Assembly: GCF_037038585.1 (NCBI RefSeq)
Contig: NC_092521.1
Coordinates: 107,338,105-107,402,104, forward strand
Source of the DNA: Patagioenas fasciata
Lineage: Eukaryota > Chordata > Aves > Columbiformes > Columbidae
Length of the DNA: 64,000 bases
Direction: 5' to 3'
Positions within the stretch are counted from its first letter, which is position 1. Each line of letters begins with the position of its first letter. The position numbers and the translations under genes were made by a program. The notes under the pieces are model-generated. The model did no database searches. It worked only from the letters and a program-made list of their open reading frames with translations, and was not told the DNA's origin. Below, one piece after another: positions 35,401 through 48,377 of the stretch.

Positions 35401-37555
35401 TAGAATATTTTAGAAATACCTAAAACTGCAGAAACTCTAGTGAGAGAAGTGAAAGCCTGTCTCATGGCAAGTCTAGTTAGGGAAAGCTATGGACTTTCTG
35501 CATCAAATCATAGGTCAACAGGTTCAAAAAAGGGTGATTTCCTTGGTGGCATCTGAAGTATTTGCGCACTGAGTAAAACACCTCATCCACAATGTTGTGC
35601 CTGCATGGACTAGCCAGATAATTATTTTCCAAGAACTGTTGAGTTCTTCTGGCAAGACAGGTTAAAGTCCTTCAGTCACCCTACCAGCTGCTCCATGCAG
35701 TGATGGCACAAGTGTGAGTTTGCCTAGCTGGAGAAATAAACCAGAAACACTCTGACTAGAGATAAAGCTGAAAGCATGCTGCACAGTGTGGATTCCTGTG
35801 TGGAGAGTTAATATAAAAAAGATTCTGCTTCACCCCTTCTGCTGTAATCAGCATCACTAACCCCAGGTAGGGATATTCCCTTGGACCAACTACGGAAATA
35901 AGGCTTTTCAGTGCCCACCAGAATGAGCTATAGCTTAGCAGGGGGGTTGAACAATGTAAATGGTCCCTGTAGCATGGGTTCCAGGCACCTAAAGTGGCAT
36001 CAACTGTTCAAATCTCTTTGTATCTTCAGCCACTGTGTCTCTCTGGTCCCAAAGATGGAAGAGAACCACCAACCAAATAATGTGCTCTTCACTGCAGTCC
36101 CTGAGAGCTGTAGGCACTGATGACATGAGTCTCCAGCCTTCACCACCACTAGGTTTACTTTCTTAAGTGGTTACTATCTTATGTTGATGACAGAAAAGGT
36201 AAATTCCCCAGAGATTAACTCTAAAAGCAATTTAAATATGGTAGGGTTTTCAAATATGTATTAAGGCATCTCATATGGAGGACATTTTGAGACAGTAGTA
36301 GAAGGCTACTGCTTAATGTATGGATCTGTCACATGGGTTAAATGCCGGGATGCACATGAAACTCCCCTTTCCTCCCCAAACTTTTCAGAAACAAGCCTTT
36401 TCACATGCAGTGGGGAGAAAATTAGGCAGTAGTGATGGAGAAAAAGTGAGATCCAGTTCCAAACCAGGGGAATCAGAGTTGGAGCCACTTGCACAACTTA
36501 GGGGAAAAGGGTTCATGAGAAAACAGCCAACAATAATTCATTTATATTGGTTTATACCTCATTGAATGCAATAGTGGATATTCTCTTTCACAATAGAGAG
36601 GCTGGATTTTTAAAGCAGCTACTGCTAATGCAAAAATGGAGGAGCCCTCGATGTTTCAAATTCCTGCTCTTTCTTTCTGAGGCTTCATGGAGGCTTTTCT
36701 CTTCCATCAGTATATTTGGCTGTTAGTACTAGAATTTAAAATGAGTCATATGACCCAGACCACAGTAACTTAAGAGGTCCATTTTCTCTGGTTATCCATC
36801 CTGCAAAGTGGGAAGTTAAAACTGGGGGACAAGCATGCCTGAACTGTGCCTGCTACAGGAACACAAGCTGGGCTTCAGCCAGAGCAGAAGACAGCAGCTT
36901 GAAATTCTCAGCAACAGAACAAGAGAGCTGTTACTGACAGTAAAATGATACGCTGTTAAAACAGGAGGGCACATTTTTCTGGATCATTTACAATTTTTTT
37001 CCACAATTAGGTTCTTTACTTCAACAGTGGTTCTTAAAAAAATAAACAGTTTGCCTAGTTTCTTTTGTCAAAAAATCTGTCCCTGCCTTTAGTCTCAGCG
37101 CATTTCTGATTTCATCAATATTACTGCTGTAAATAATTATTATAATATTGTTGCCAGTAATACCGAGAGTACTTTTTTTCAGGTTTCAGAGCCTCTGTTT
37201 TTTCCCCAGAGGATGGCAGACAGGACCGTGTGACTTCAGTCAATCTAGAGAGCTTGGTGCTTGCACAGAGAACTGAAACCAGGCAAGCTGCTGCTGGGAT
37301 TCAGGGTAGCCTGAGCTATCCGAACATCACCACCATTGAATTAGTGCCTGAAAGTTACCAAGTGTGAAAGCTTTTGATGCTTGCTACAGACTTAATCTAC
37401 ATGTATTTACTATTTCAAAGTCTTTGCAGGGGATTCATAGTGAGGTATAGTCAAGTTCACGCTGTCCAGAGGAACAAAGATGCTCAGAAGTGCTGGTATC
37501 TCTTTGGGACCCCTGAACCTCTTGGTGTGAGGGGGGCAGGGTTTGCTTTCTGTGA
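32440..37555. other. upstream flank of IGFBP1, no gene seen
   Basis: About 5 kb of AT-rich sequence. The longest ORF, 32463-32894 on the - strand (143 codons), shows no family motif and no splice partner. The only clear structure is the pentanucleotide repeat at 34275-34358. Confidence 0.7.
34275..34358 (+). repeat. pentanucleotide microsatellite with unit switch
   Basis: About eight to nine TTTTG units run directly into about eight TTTGG units without interruption. It is a simple tandem repeat, and direct repeats this short without spacers exclude a CRISPR array. Confidence 0.95.
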
Positions 37556-38720
37556 GAAGAAGTAGGTGGATGTGGCCTGCCTTGACTTCAGTAAGGCGTT
37601 TGACACAGTCTCCCACAGCATCTGTACAGCTAAACTGAGGGAGTGTGGTCTGGATGATTGGGTAGTGAGGTGGACTGCAAACTGGCTGAAGGGAAGAAGC
37701 CAGAGAGTCGTGGTCAATGGAGCAGAGTCTAGTTGGAGGCCTGTATCTAGTGGAGTGCCTCAGGGGTCAGTACTGCGGCCAGTATTATTCAATATATTCA
37801 TCAATGATTTGGACGAGGGAGTAGAGTGTACTATCAGCAAGTTTGCTGATGACACCAAACTGGGAGGAGTGGCTGACACGCCAGAAGGCTGTGCTGCCAT
37901 CCAGCGAGACCTGGACAGGCTGGAGAGTTGGGCGGGGAATAACCTGATGAAATTTAACAAGGGAGAGTGTAGAGTCCTGCATCTGGGCAGGAACAACCCC
38001 AGGTTCCAGTATAGGTTGGGAAATTACATATTAGAGAGCAGTGTAGGGGAAAGGGACCTGGGGGTCCTGGTGGACAACAGGATGACCATGAGCCAGCATT
38101 GTGCCCTTGTGGCCAGGAAGCCCAATGGCATCCTGGGGTATATTAGAAGGGGGGTGGTCAGTAGATCAAGAGAGGTCCTCCTTCCCCTCTACTCCGTCCC
38201 GGTGAGACCCCATCTAGAATATTGTGTCCAGTTCTGGGCCCCTCAGTTCAAGAAGGACAGGGAACTACTGGAGAGGGTCCAGCACAGGGCCACAAAGATG
38301 ATAAAGGGAGTGGAGCACCTCCCTTATGAAGAAAGGCTGAGGGGGCTGGGACTCTTTAGTTTGGAGAAGAGGAGACTGAGGGGTGACCTTATTAATGTTT
38401 ACAAATATATAAAGGGTGAGTGCCACAAGGATGGAGCCAGGCTCTTCTCGGTGGCAAACAATGATAGGACAAGGGGTAATGGGATCAAGCTGGAACACAA
38501 GAGGTTCCACTTAAATTTGAGAAAAAACTTCTTCCCAGTGAGGGTGACAGAGCACTGGAACAGGCTGCCCAGGGGGATTGTGGAGTCTCCTACTTTGGAG
38601 ACATTCAAAACCCACCTGGACATGTTCCTGTGCGACCTCACCTAGGCGTTCCTGCTCCAGCAGGGGGATTGGACTAGATGATCTTTTGAGGTCCTTTCCA
38701 ATCCCAAACATACTGTGATC
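37556..38720 (+). mobile_element. 5'-truncated CR1 LINE with open reverse-transcriptase frame
   Basis: The frame is open from about 37566 to the stop at 38643-38645 (about 359 codons) and encodes the C-terminal part of CR1 ORF2. Landmarks are [20 protein letters not shown] and the polymerase catalytic FADDTKLGG, then the thumb-side conserved blocks [20 protein letters not shown] and THLDMFLC. Endonuclease, ORF1 and the 5' end are missing, so it cannot move on its own. The 3' UTR has the CR1 tail GACTAGATGATCTTTTGAGG and ends at ACTGTGAT. The absence of stops suggests a young copy. Confidence 0.95.
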
Positions 38721-38734
38721 TCCCTTATGAGGAA

Positions 38735-39155
38735 GAGCATCTCCCTTATGAGGAAAGGCTGAGGAAGCTGGGTCTCTTTAGTTTGGAGAAGAGGAGACTG
38801 AGAGGTGACCTTATTAATGTTTACAAATATGTAAAGGGTGAGTGTCACCAGGATGGAGCCAGGCTCTTCTCAGTGACAACCAATTATAGGACAAGGGGTA
38901 ATGAGTTCAAATTGGAACACAAGAGGTTCCACTTAAATTTGAGAACAAACTTCTTCTCAGTAAGGGTGACAGAGCACTGGAACAGGCTGCCCAGGGTGGT
39001 TGTGGAGTCTCCTACTCTGGAGACATTCAAAACCCACCTGAACACATTCCTGTGTAGCCTTATCTAAGTGTCCTGCTCCGGCAGGGGTATTGGACTAGAT
39101 GATCTTTTGAGGTCCCTTCCAATCCGTAACATTCTGTGATTCCGTGATTCCGTGT
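38735..39155 (+). mobile_element. second CR1 3' fragment directly behind the first
   Basis: It corresponds to the last ~400 bp of the preceding CR1 (from the [19 protein letters not shown] region on) at roughly 90 percent identity by eye. It ends with a longer CR1 tail, ATTCTGTGATTCCGTGATTC. A 17-bp direct repeat (ATCTCCCTTATGAGGAA at 38718-38734 and 38739-38755) sits at the junction. Confidence 0.93.
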
Positions 39156-39159
39156 GAGA

Positions 39160-42100
39160 AGAGCATGAAGACAAAGTAACTGTGAGACACAACAGCCTCA
39201 TTTAGGCAAGTCAGCCTATGTGACACCTACTCTTAGGCAAATACATTATGCATTTTAGAGAAAACCAAAGGTCCTAACTCTATTTGCCAGCAGTTTTAAG
39301 GGAGAGCACATTTTGCAAATAGAGATGTGAAAGGGTTAATCCAATCTGTAATTATATCAAAATCACACTGGAGATAAGATTGAATGTCACGTGAATATTT
39401 GCCTGACCTACTGTATAAATAATCTCTGCCATCAAACACAGAAATCACACACAGTTACTGGATTAAAAAAAAAAAAATCAATATAATTAATGTATAATGA
39501 AACAAAGCAAAAAGCCAAGATTAGATTGTCAAGATACTTCCTAACAGATGAAAGCACAGTGCCTCTCTTTACGAATATTAATTTGACTGCATTCAGTAAA
39601 TCACTGTGATTTTACCTTCTGCAGCAAAGCCACATGCAAAAGTATGAAACTTCTAGTGACCCACATCTTGGTGATGATGGGTCAGTTGTAAAAACTAAGA
39701 CAGACACAGAGAAGAATTATTAGATGTCTCAAAAGCTTTTCTCTCATGAAATCTGATTGACCTGTTGTAGAAAAGCTTGTATGTGTAACTACAAAAGTGA
39801 GATTTTAACTTTATTTGTTGTTGCTGTTGCTATTATGATCAGTGACTGGTTGACATGGTAAACCTGACAAAAATAAACAACGCCCCCAACATCACCTTCT
39901 TTTTCATGTAATTTTCTACATTTTCACATATAGCACTTTCCCCCCACCTCTAATTTGATAATTTTATCAGTCTCAAAGATATCTATCTAGTGAAAACACA
40001 TTCTGCAGAATTATTAAGTATATGCATAAAAATTCACCTTTAAAAATATCAATTCAAGTCTTATTTTTCTTTAACTCCACTGATTTTGCATTCTGAGAAA
40101 CTGCAAAGGCCAATTGATCTTTTAGATATCATTAATCTGCTCTTTGTTTTTGTATGCCTTGTTCATCTCTTCTCCAAACAGAGTCATCACAGTCTTTTCA
40201 TTTGGCCAGTCTCATGTAAGAGCTTTGTTCTGTGTTGTGTTTTCTTTAATCAGTTGTTATCATCACCCAGTTCTGGTCAAAAAAAGTCCACCTACTACTG
40301 AATATACTAGTCAAGGTCAGGATACAATATTGATTTGTATACTTGCCCCCTAACCTTTGTAGTACAATTTCCAATCCTACAGTCCAGTGGACTTTTTCTC
40401 AGCTCGCAGGGGGGCATTCAGGATGCCAAACAGCACTTATTTCTCCACTACGCCAATTCCACCCCTTCTTTCTTTCCTCTAGCACAGTTACAATTATAAC
40501 ATGTATCCACATTAGCATATCTGTTATAATTGAAGATATTTGATGGCAATTGTAAGCCTTATGTCCAATTGTAATGGTTTCCCTGTCATGGCGGCAAAGC
40601 CTGTTGCTGATGTTGAGCTATGGCTTATGTAGGTTTAGGGGCTCTTTTTTTTTTTTTTTTTCCCCAGGGAGGAGCACCAAGTGCTAAAGCGCCCATCTAA
40701 TTTGTATGAACAGTATTATACAGCACCAATTTGATTTAATTGCATGCTGTATCATGCAATAACTTGTTTGGTGCTCTCTGGGCTGGGAAGTATACTTTGA
40801 AAGACATCTTGCAAGTGCTTTTTTGAATCCAGGTCCTCTCCCAGTAAATTTGTCAGCAGTGCTGCCCATGCTGCCCACTCCATACTAGAAAGTTGGATTA
40901 TTTCATTTCTAGAAAGAGCTTTTGTTTTCCTGTCCTAGAGGCATGAGATATTTCTTTCCCCCTTTCATTGCTGGCATCTCCTCTTTTGGAGGAGATGTAA
41001 GATGTAAGCTTTAGGAAGGAGGCTTACGATATCTGCTAGTGAAAGAAGGGACAAACCTACAATGACATGAAGAGCTAAAAGCAAGCCAGTTAGAAGAGGA
41101 CATGCAGAGCTAGGAAAGGCCAAAAGAACAAAATGGAGGACAATAAAAGGAATCAAAATGGCACCAACAGCAAGAAACAGGATTTTTTTTTTTTTTTTGA
41201 TCCCTGTGAGTAATGAATGGTGTTTTTCCCCCTTCTTTTTTGCAGTTCTTCAATAAAAATGCATGAAGACAGAGAAACCCCCACAAAACCTCCAAGAAAT
41301 AAAATTCCACAGATGTAAGACTGTGTATCACTGATCAATGTGATCAGTGCTATCAATGGTATCAACCATGTTCAATCTTATTTTTTAATGAGTACTTAGG
41401 CAAAGTAGAACAACTTTGACAGGTAAGTCTTAAAAGGCTTGACTTCACATTAAGTCTAGAGAGGGTGACTACTGCCTTGTGGCATACGACAGTTTCAAGG
41501 TCCTGCCTCAGATGAGAAGGGGATTTGAAATGCAGTCTCTCACTTCCACTAGTTTTATCCTGTGGGCTGCTGAAACTAAAGGCAGATAGGTATACCTCCT
41601 GCCTGACCGGTGTCTGCTATGCATCTCCTGTGCACAAGACCCATTTCAGGGTGGAGGGATGGATCTGGTGTAAAGTATTGCGAGATCACATGCATGGGCA
41701 GAGCCAGGAGGCTGGCAACCATGAGCTGCTGTCAGGCTCTACAGAGTTTGCGTGCTTGCTGCGACTGACTGCACTATCAAACAAAATTTCATTGTATAGG
41801 AGCATTAGGCACCCACATTGCAGTACAAGGACTGAGCAGCGTATCTGAAGATTTTTTGGGGTGGCCCCTACATTCTAGGTGATGTGCTAGGATCTGTGCC
41901 TAGGTCTAGTTTTTAATAACATTTGAAAATGTTACAGAATAGCTTCAACTGGTCCAACTTTTCTATGGGCTGCTAGGCTCAGTCAAAACTTCAATATGTT
42001 TGTTGTTTTTCTAATATGTCAGAAGTGTTGAGAAATGAGCTGTTTTAATAGACATTGTGGACTGCAACGACAGAGGGAGCTAAGGGAGACTTTTGTACTT

Positions 42101-43508
42101 GTGTGTCTTACAGAACAAAACACACTGAAGTACGGGTCATTGACACTGCTGTGCAATTTATTATTAAACATTTTGTCTGTAGCAGGACTGTAACTATGTT
42201 GTGATCTAGAAAAAAAAAAAAAACCCACCTGCTTTTATTTGAGAGTTTTCTACTTTTCCAAGTTATCCTAAAATTTTTCAGCTATGATCAGCAAAGAAGT
42301 AACTTGGTTACCAGTTCTCTGGTATTTAAACGTTAAATATGTTTAAAAATATGTTAAAAATGTGTGCTAAACATTTTTCTCTTCAATCTGCCCTCCTATA
42401 GAAGCACTGCAGCTGGGCAGAGCACTCCCAGCTCTGTCAACAGGAGTGTTGCTGTTGCTTTAGTGGGAACAAGGCTGAGCTCATAAATCCAGAGTGAAGA
42501 CATTTCTGTCTCATCCCTCTGTTCTTGGTATTGTTTTTGTTCTTCTCCATCCAACATCATGCTTAGTCACCATCAGCAGGTAGATTGTGTAATATCCATT
42601 CAGAGACAAGGGTACTGCAAACAGTTCCCTAAGTCAAGGTCATAGCTTAGCTCCTGAAGGAAAAATACTGCCCTAACAGAGAATTGGGAAGGCACTTCCA
42701 AACACGTTCAGTGTTGCATTTGAAAACCAGGACAAAAGCAAGGCTCAAGAACCTGTTGCAATTCTGATTTGCATTCATCCATTCAGAAATAAAGAGTTAT
42801 TTTATTTTACAAAATGCGGTGCCTTGGGGGCTATCTTCTCATAAGAATCTGCTGTCTGTAGTCCCTAATCTTTTTCAGCCTCGGCACCTGCAATCTATAC
42901 TTAAGGTCACTAATAATTAGAGACGCCTGGTTTTTGGAGGTGTTTGACTCTGTGGCTGACACAGAGTTTTTTGTTGTTGTGTTTGTTTGTTTTTGTTTTG
43001 TTTTTTACTCTGTGTTGCTATTGCAATATAAATATGCCTAAAGGAACTTGCACATGAAGAAAATTGCTAACTAAACAGTAATTTGCCATTGTTGCCACTA
43101 GAGGATGAACATTAAAGAGCATTGAAACTGCATACTACTACTGCCTCTCTCAAAGCCTGTTCTGTATACTATAAAAGAAAACTAGCTTTAACATTAAACT
43201 TAGACATTAAACTCCAGTAGACCCAGGAGTCTACAGAAGAAACAAATGAAAGTGCATATCCTGTGAACAAAATAAATACTATTCTTTTTCATTATGGATA
43301 TACTCACATATTGCACATGAGGTGCAATACTAGCAGTGTAGTTTTGTACATGTCATTTGATACATGTAGTTTCATATTCCCTAACATCCTGGCTTTTAAA
43401 AGTTGGAGAAAACCTCTCTTTAGGAACATCATTCACTAGGGGATAATATGTAGTTTAGTGCTATATAGGTCTAGCTGAAATCCCTTGGTATTCTAACCTA
43501 TAACTAAT
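39160..43508. other. intergenic, no gene seen
   Basis: About 4.3 kb of AT-rich sequence with homopolymer runs near 39467, 40648, 41183 and 42212 and a GTTT-rich stretch at about 42970-43008. No ORF with family motif or splice context was found. Confidence 0.7.
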
Positions 43509-43510
43509 TA

Positions 43511-44788
43511 TTAGGTTGGTGCAAAAGAAATAACGGTTTTTGCATTGTTGAAATTTGCCATTTGATATTTGAATACATTCATAAATAAATGTGGTTATGC
43601 TATACATCATTTGAACGCACTTTTTTGCTTCTTTTTTTTTTCTGCTGACTTTTTAATTACTTTTTATTTGATATTTATTTAAACTATGACAATTATGTTA
43701 GACAAAAAGCAAATTTGAGCAATTTTTTAATTTGAATTCAAAATGGGTCATAAAGCAACAGAGACAACTCAGAACATCAGTAACATATTTGGCCCAGGAA
43801 CTGCTAATGAACGTACAGTGCAGTGGTGGTTCAAGAAGTTTTCAAAGGAGATGAGAGCCTTGAAGATGAGAAGCATAGTGGCTGGCCATTGGAAGTTGAC
43901 AACGATCAATTGAGAATAAACACCAAAGCTGATCCTCTTACAACTACATGAGAAGTTGCTGAAGAGCTCAACGTTGACCATACTATGATCATTTGGCATT
44001 TGAAGCAAATTGAAAAGGTGAAAAAGCTCGATAAGTGGGTGCTTCATAAGCTGGCTGAAAATAAAAAATATTGTCATTTTGAAGTCTGGTTTTCTCTTAT
44101 TCTATGAAAAGAAAAAAACAACAAACCACCACATTAACCAATTCTCGATCAAATTGTGACATGCAATGAAAAGTGGACTTTATACGACAACCAGTGACCA
44201 CCAGCTCAGTGGTTGGACTGAGAAGAACATCTAAAGCACTTCCCAAAGCCAAACTTGCACCAAAAAAAGGTCACGGTCACTGTTAGGTGCTGTGCTGCTG
44301 GTCTGATCCACTACAGCTTTCTGAATCTCAGTGAAACCACTATATCTGAAAAGTCTGCTCAGCAAATCTATGAGATGCACTGAAAACCGCAATGCCTGCA
44401 GCCGTCATTGGTCAACAGAAAGGGCCCAATTCTTCTCCACAACAATGCCCAACCACAAGTCACACAACCAGCACTTCAAAAGTTGAACAAATGAAGTTTT
44501 GTCTCATCTGCCATATTCACTTGACTTCTCACCAGCCAAGCATCTCGATCACTTTTTTTGCAGGCAAAATGCTTCCACAACCAGCAGGATGCAGCAAATG
44601 CTTTCCAAGAGTTTGTCATATCCCGAAGCACAGATTTTTACACTACTGGAATAAACAAACATTTCTTGTTGGCAAAAATGTATTGACTGTAATGGTTACT
44701 ACTCTGATTAATAAAGGTGTGTTTGAGCCTAGTTATAATGATTTAAAATTCATTATCCAAACCCAGAATTACTTTTGCACCAACCTAA
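43511..44788 (+). mobile_element. full-length but dead mariner element, Hsmar1-like
   Basis: The terminal inverted repeats TTAGGTTGGTGCAAAAG (43511) and CTTTTGCACCAACCTAA (ends 44788) are flanked by TA on both sides (43509-43510, 44789-44790), the mariner target duplication. The length is 1278 bp; the primate Hsmar1 element is about 1.29 kb with near-identical ends. The transposase region is readable in pieces (NERTVQWWFKKF, VEDNDQL-like helix-turn-helix area, AEELNV, KVKKLDKWV) but is broken by several stops and frameshifts. Two catalytic Asp codons of the DD34D triad are now Asn (44165-44167 and 44441-44443). Confidence 0.93.
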
Positions 44789-44790
44789 TA

Positions 44791-45505
44791 TAATACTGTT
44801 GATGTTGTATCAGACACAATTCAGAAAACCCCTGAAGCACCAATTAATTCTATTAATATTTTCTCATGAAATGCTATCAGAGGAATATTGTGACTTTTGC
44901 AAATTCATGGGGACCTAAATTAGTGGGAGATGGATACTATACAGTCTTCTGTATTTCTTTATAAACATTCCAAAGACAAGGAATAGAAGTGGTTTCCAAA
45001 ATACTGATAGCCCTTAGTTTTATGCATCTGTCTGTGTGATACAGCTTCATGACCTGCAAAGACCCAGTCAAAGTCAATTCTATGCTACCACTATCAATTT
45101 TTTTTTCACTCCACTGAGGAAAGTCTCTGGGATTTCATTGGAACCAACTAATTCCATTAATCTGGCAGGATGGCAGCCCTGTTTTCTGGAAAACTTTTCC
45201 AGCATTTGCTGTTCTTAATCTTAGAAAGTTCTGGAATGCATAAACCCAAAGATTTCTTAGATGATAAGCAGCCATATTCCCCAGATTCCTCTTACATTCA
45301 ATGTAGCCTGAAGCAGGTCCTGAGAAGGACTTTCCCAGCAACTACATCCCTGACCTGCTAAGGGCTGGAATTTGGCCCAGTTGGCCTTTAATAACCTTTC
45401 CACTTGGCCTAGCATCATGAACTTGATCATACTAAGCAGACAAAGGCACTTAGGTATATGACAGCTGAGTCTGATTTTTGGCAGAAGACTGACATCAGGT
45501 ATCAG
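44791..45505. other. spacer between mariner and CR1
   Basis: About 700 bp with no recognised gene or repeat. Confidence 0.6.
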
Positions 45506-45507
45506 AG

Positions 45508-46403
45508 GGTATCAGCAAGTCTGTTGGTCATACAAAACTGGGAGGAATGGTTGATATACCAGAAGGTTGTGCTGCTATTCAGTGAGATCTAGATAGGCTG
45601 GAGGACTGGGCAGAGAAGAACCTAATTAAATTCAACAAAAGCAAGTGTAGGGTTCCTGTACCTAGGGAGGAATAACCCTATGCATCAGTACAGGTTAGGT
45701 GTTGACCTGCTGGAAAGCAGCATTTCAGAGAAGGAACTGGGAGTTCTGGTGAACAACAGGCTGACTATGAGCCAGCAGTGTGCCCTTGTGGCTAAGTAGG
45801 CCAATGGTATCCTGGGCTGCGTGAGGAAGAGTGTGACCAGGATGTTGAGGGAGGCTGTCCTCCCACTCTACTCTGCCCTGGTGAGGCTGCATCTGGAGTA
45901 TTGCATCCAGTTCTGGGACCCCCAGTTTAAGAAGGACAAGGAGTTACTGGAGGGAGTCCAGAGGAGGGCTACAAAGATGATTAGGAATCTGGAGCATCTT
46001 TCTTATGAGGAAAGACTGAGACAGCTGTGTCTGTTCAGCCTGGAGAGGAGAAGGCTGAGAGAGAATCTTATAAATGTTTATAAATATCTGAAGGGTGGAT
46101 GTGAAGAGGATGGGACCAGACTCTTTTCAGTGGTGCCCAACAATAGGATGAGGGACAATGGGCACAGACTGAAACAACGGAGTTTACATCTGAATATGAG
46201 GAGAAAGTTCTTTACTTTGAGGGTGACAGAGCACTGGAACAGGCTGCCCAGAGAGGTGGTAGAGTCTCCTTCTCTGGAGTCATTCAAAACCCACCTGGAC
46301 ACATTCCTGTGTCATCTGCTCTAGGTGAAGCTGCTTTAACAGGTGGGTAGGACTAGATGATATCTAGAGGTCCCTTCCAATCCCAACCATTCTGTGATTC
46401 TGT
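45508..46403 (+). mobile_element. older, decayed CR1 LINE fragment
   Basis: It begins at the polymerase-palm region (SASLLVIQNWEEWL-like frames, shifted) and continues through the thumb region. The best open part is 45821-46324, with [20 protein letters not shown]. It ends GGTCCCTTCCAATCCCAACC and TTCTGTGATTCTGT. Frameshifts and stops in the first 300 bp show it is older than the copy at 37556. Confidence 0.93.
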
Positions 46404-48377
46404 ATCATATGGGCAAGGAATTCAGCAGTGAAGACCAGGCATGGAAGACAGACGACCTCTATGTTTTATAAGGAAGGAAGCCACCAGAGGCCAGATTGGA
46501 GAAGACACTAGATGGAGACATTTGGAGATCAAGGAACTGGATGGGCTCAAGAAGGAGCCAAGATTGACTTTGAGAGGTGATTGGTAGAGAGAAAACCAGA
46601 AGTGGTATCAAGACTTTCTGAGACCAGGATGAGAAGCCTGAAGAAGGAACAAGAGTAACTGGCTATCTGGGAAGGTACAAATAAACAAGAGACAGAACTG
46701 GGTCATTTGGATTAAGCATCAGGTCATGTGGCCAGACTAATATGTACTTGTTCTAGGAGTAGAGGAGGATTTTATGCTAACCTTGCACTTGCCTGATCTT
46801 AGTTCAGTCCCTGGCACAAATCATAGATGCTGATGAAATGCCTGCAAGCTCAAGGGGAATAGCAGCACATCTGCAACCATGCCTATTTTATCTCAAAAGC
46901 AGCTTGGGATTTACATGAGCCAGGAGCTCCCTGGTTGCCAGAGGAACCTGTGAGGGCCAGACAAGCAGCCTGGGTAACACACACAAACAAATACCAGAAC
47001 ACTACACTAACTAAACATCAAACCATGTGAGTGTGCTTTTTCTGTTGACCTGAGAGGAAACATTGCCCCACTGCCTGGCTACCGCAGAAAGCCAGGTCTG
47101 AGGACAAGTCTGTTCTACTGAGAAACTCTGAAGTTTCACTTCAGGAATCATTAGCAAAATCATCCTGATTCCTTTTAAATCCTGAGAGAGTTTGTAAAAC
47201 CACAACTCCATTTGCATTTTTGAGCATAACACAGCTGCTATTGGTTAGCCTGTTTCATAACATTGGCAGGGGCCATGCTTCAGCTTCTCTGCCATCTTGG
47301 ACATGAGATATTACAAGTTCGGTGTATGAGAAGGAAAGGGAAAAGCTTCCCTTGCCTCTGTCCTTAATTTGCAGTTTTGTTTGAACAGGGATGCTCCTCT
47401 TTGGGGTAATTAGGTAGTGCAGAGGACAGGCTGCAAAACCAGAATGGCCGGGAAAGCGCATATGCTAGAGCCACACAAGTATAATGCTCTGTGTGCACAA
47501 GTGGTAAATCTGTTTTGAGTGCCTGTTGCTGACACACCAAAGATCACTTCGCAAACGCTAAACTCTGCCTAAAGAGTAAGTAACAGACAGCAGTAGGAAC
47601 TAAGATGAGCACTATGCTTTTTGCATCACTTCTTTACTGTGCTGCTGTGAGCTGAATTGCTATTTTACTAATACAGCTGTCAAGGAGATACCCTTCTTCC
47701 CCCCGCATGCAGTAGCTCCAGAGAAAAACAGAAAACCCGTACCCCCTCAAAACACACAGCTGAGCATTAGGGACCTTCAATGCATCAGAAAAGTGCATTT
47801 GCCATCGGGGGCAGGGGCAAAGTAATTTTGAACCAAAACTTCAAAACAAACTGTCATTAATTAGTAATCTCTAGAGGCTGGCCTCCCTCCTTGGTGCCTC
47901 TAACTATTTCCTCATCTCCTCAGCTAGCAGCAAAAACATTCCCGATTGCATCAGTTTTGATTACTCTTTAGATGAGGAGATTCTCCTTTAGCTAACCATG
48001 ATTGCACTATGTGTGGCCACTAGGACTTTGTCACTTAAGGAATGTCAGCAATCCTAGAAGATTTGAACACTACACAAAAGAGTATAGTTTGGAAGAGCTG
48101 TGGCACGATGAAGAACGATTCTTAGATAAAGTTCTCCTTCCCTTGCTTGTTCCAGGCTTTCAACCATTATAAATGAACATTGGCTCTCATGGACAGGCAC
48201 TTCTTAATTTGTACCTAACTCTTCCTAGATTTAAGAGACAGAAATAATCACAAAACGAACAAACATTTTGGAATGAAAGAGGAAGTTTAGCAGGCACTTC
48301 AGTTAGGTGTGCAATTTATCTGAACCAGCTGTTCCCACAGGCAGGATGTGATAGCACTAATTCCATAAGTAGTTCAG
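46404..48377. other. 3' flank of the minus-strand gene, no gene seen
   Basis: About 2 kb. 46430-46700 is purine-rich on the + strand and of unknown origin. The 3' UTR of the gene ending at 48378 must lie here, but I see no clear AATAAA on the - strand close to the stop codon. Confidence 0.55.

Noticed and set aside
44392-44793. 133-codon ORF at the right end of the mariner
   Set aside because: It is a chance frame across the decayed transposase; the residues are partly out of the transposase frame.
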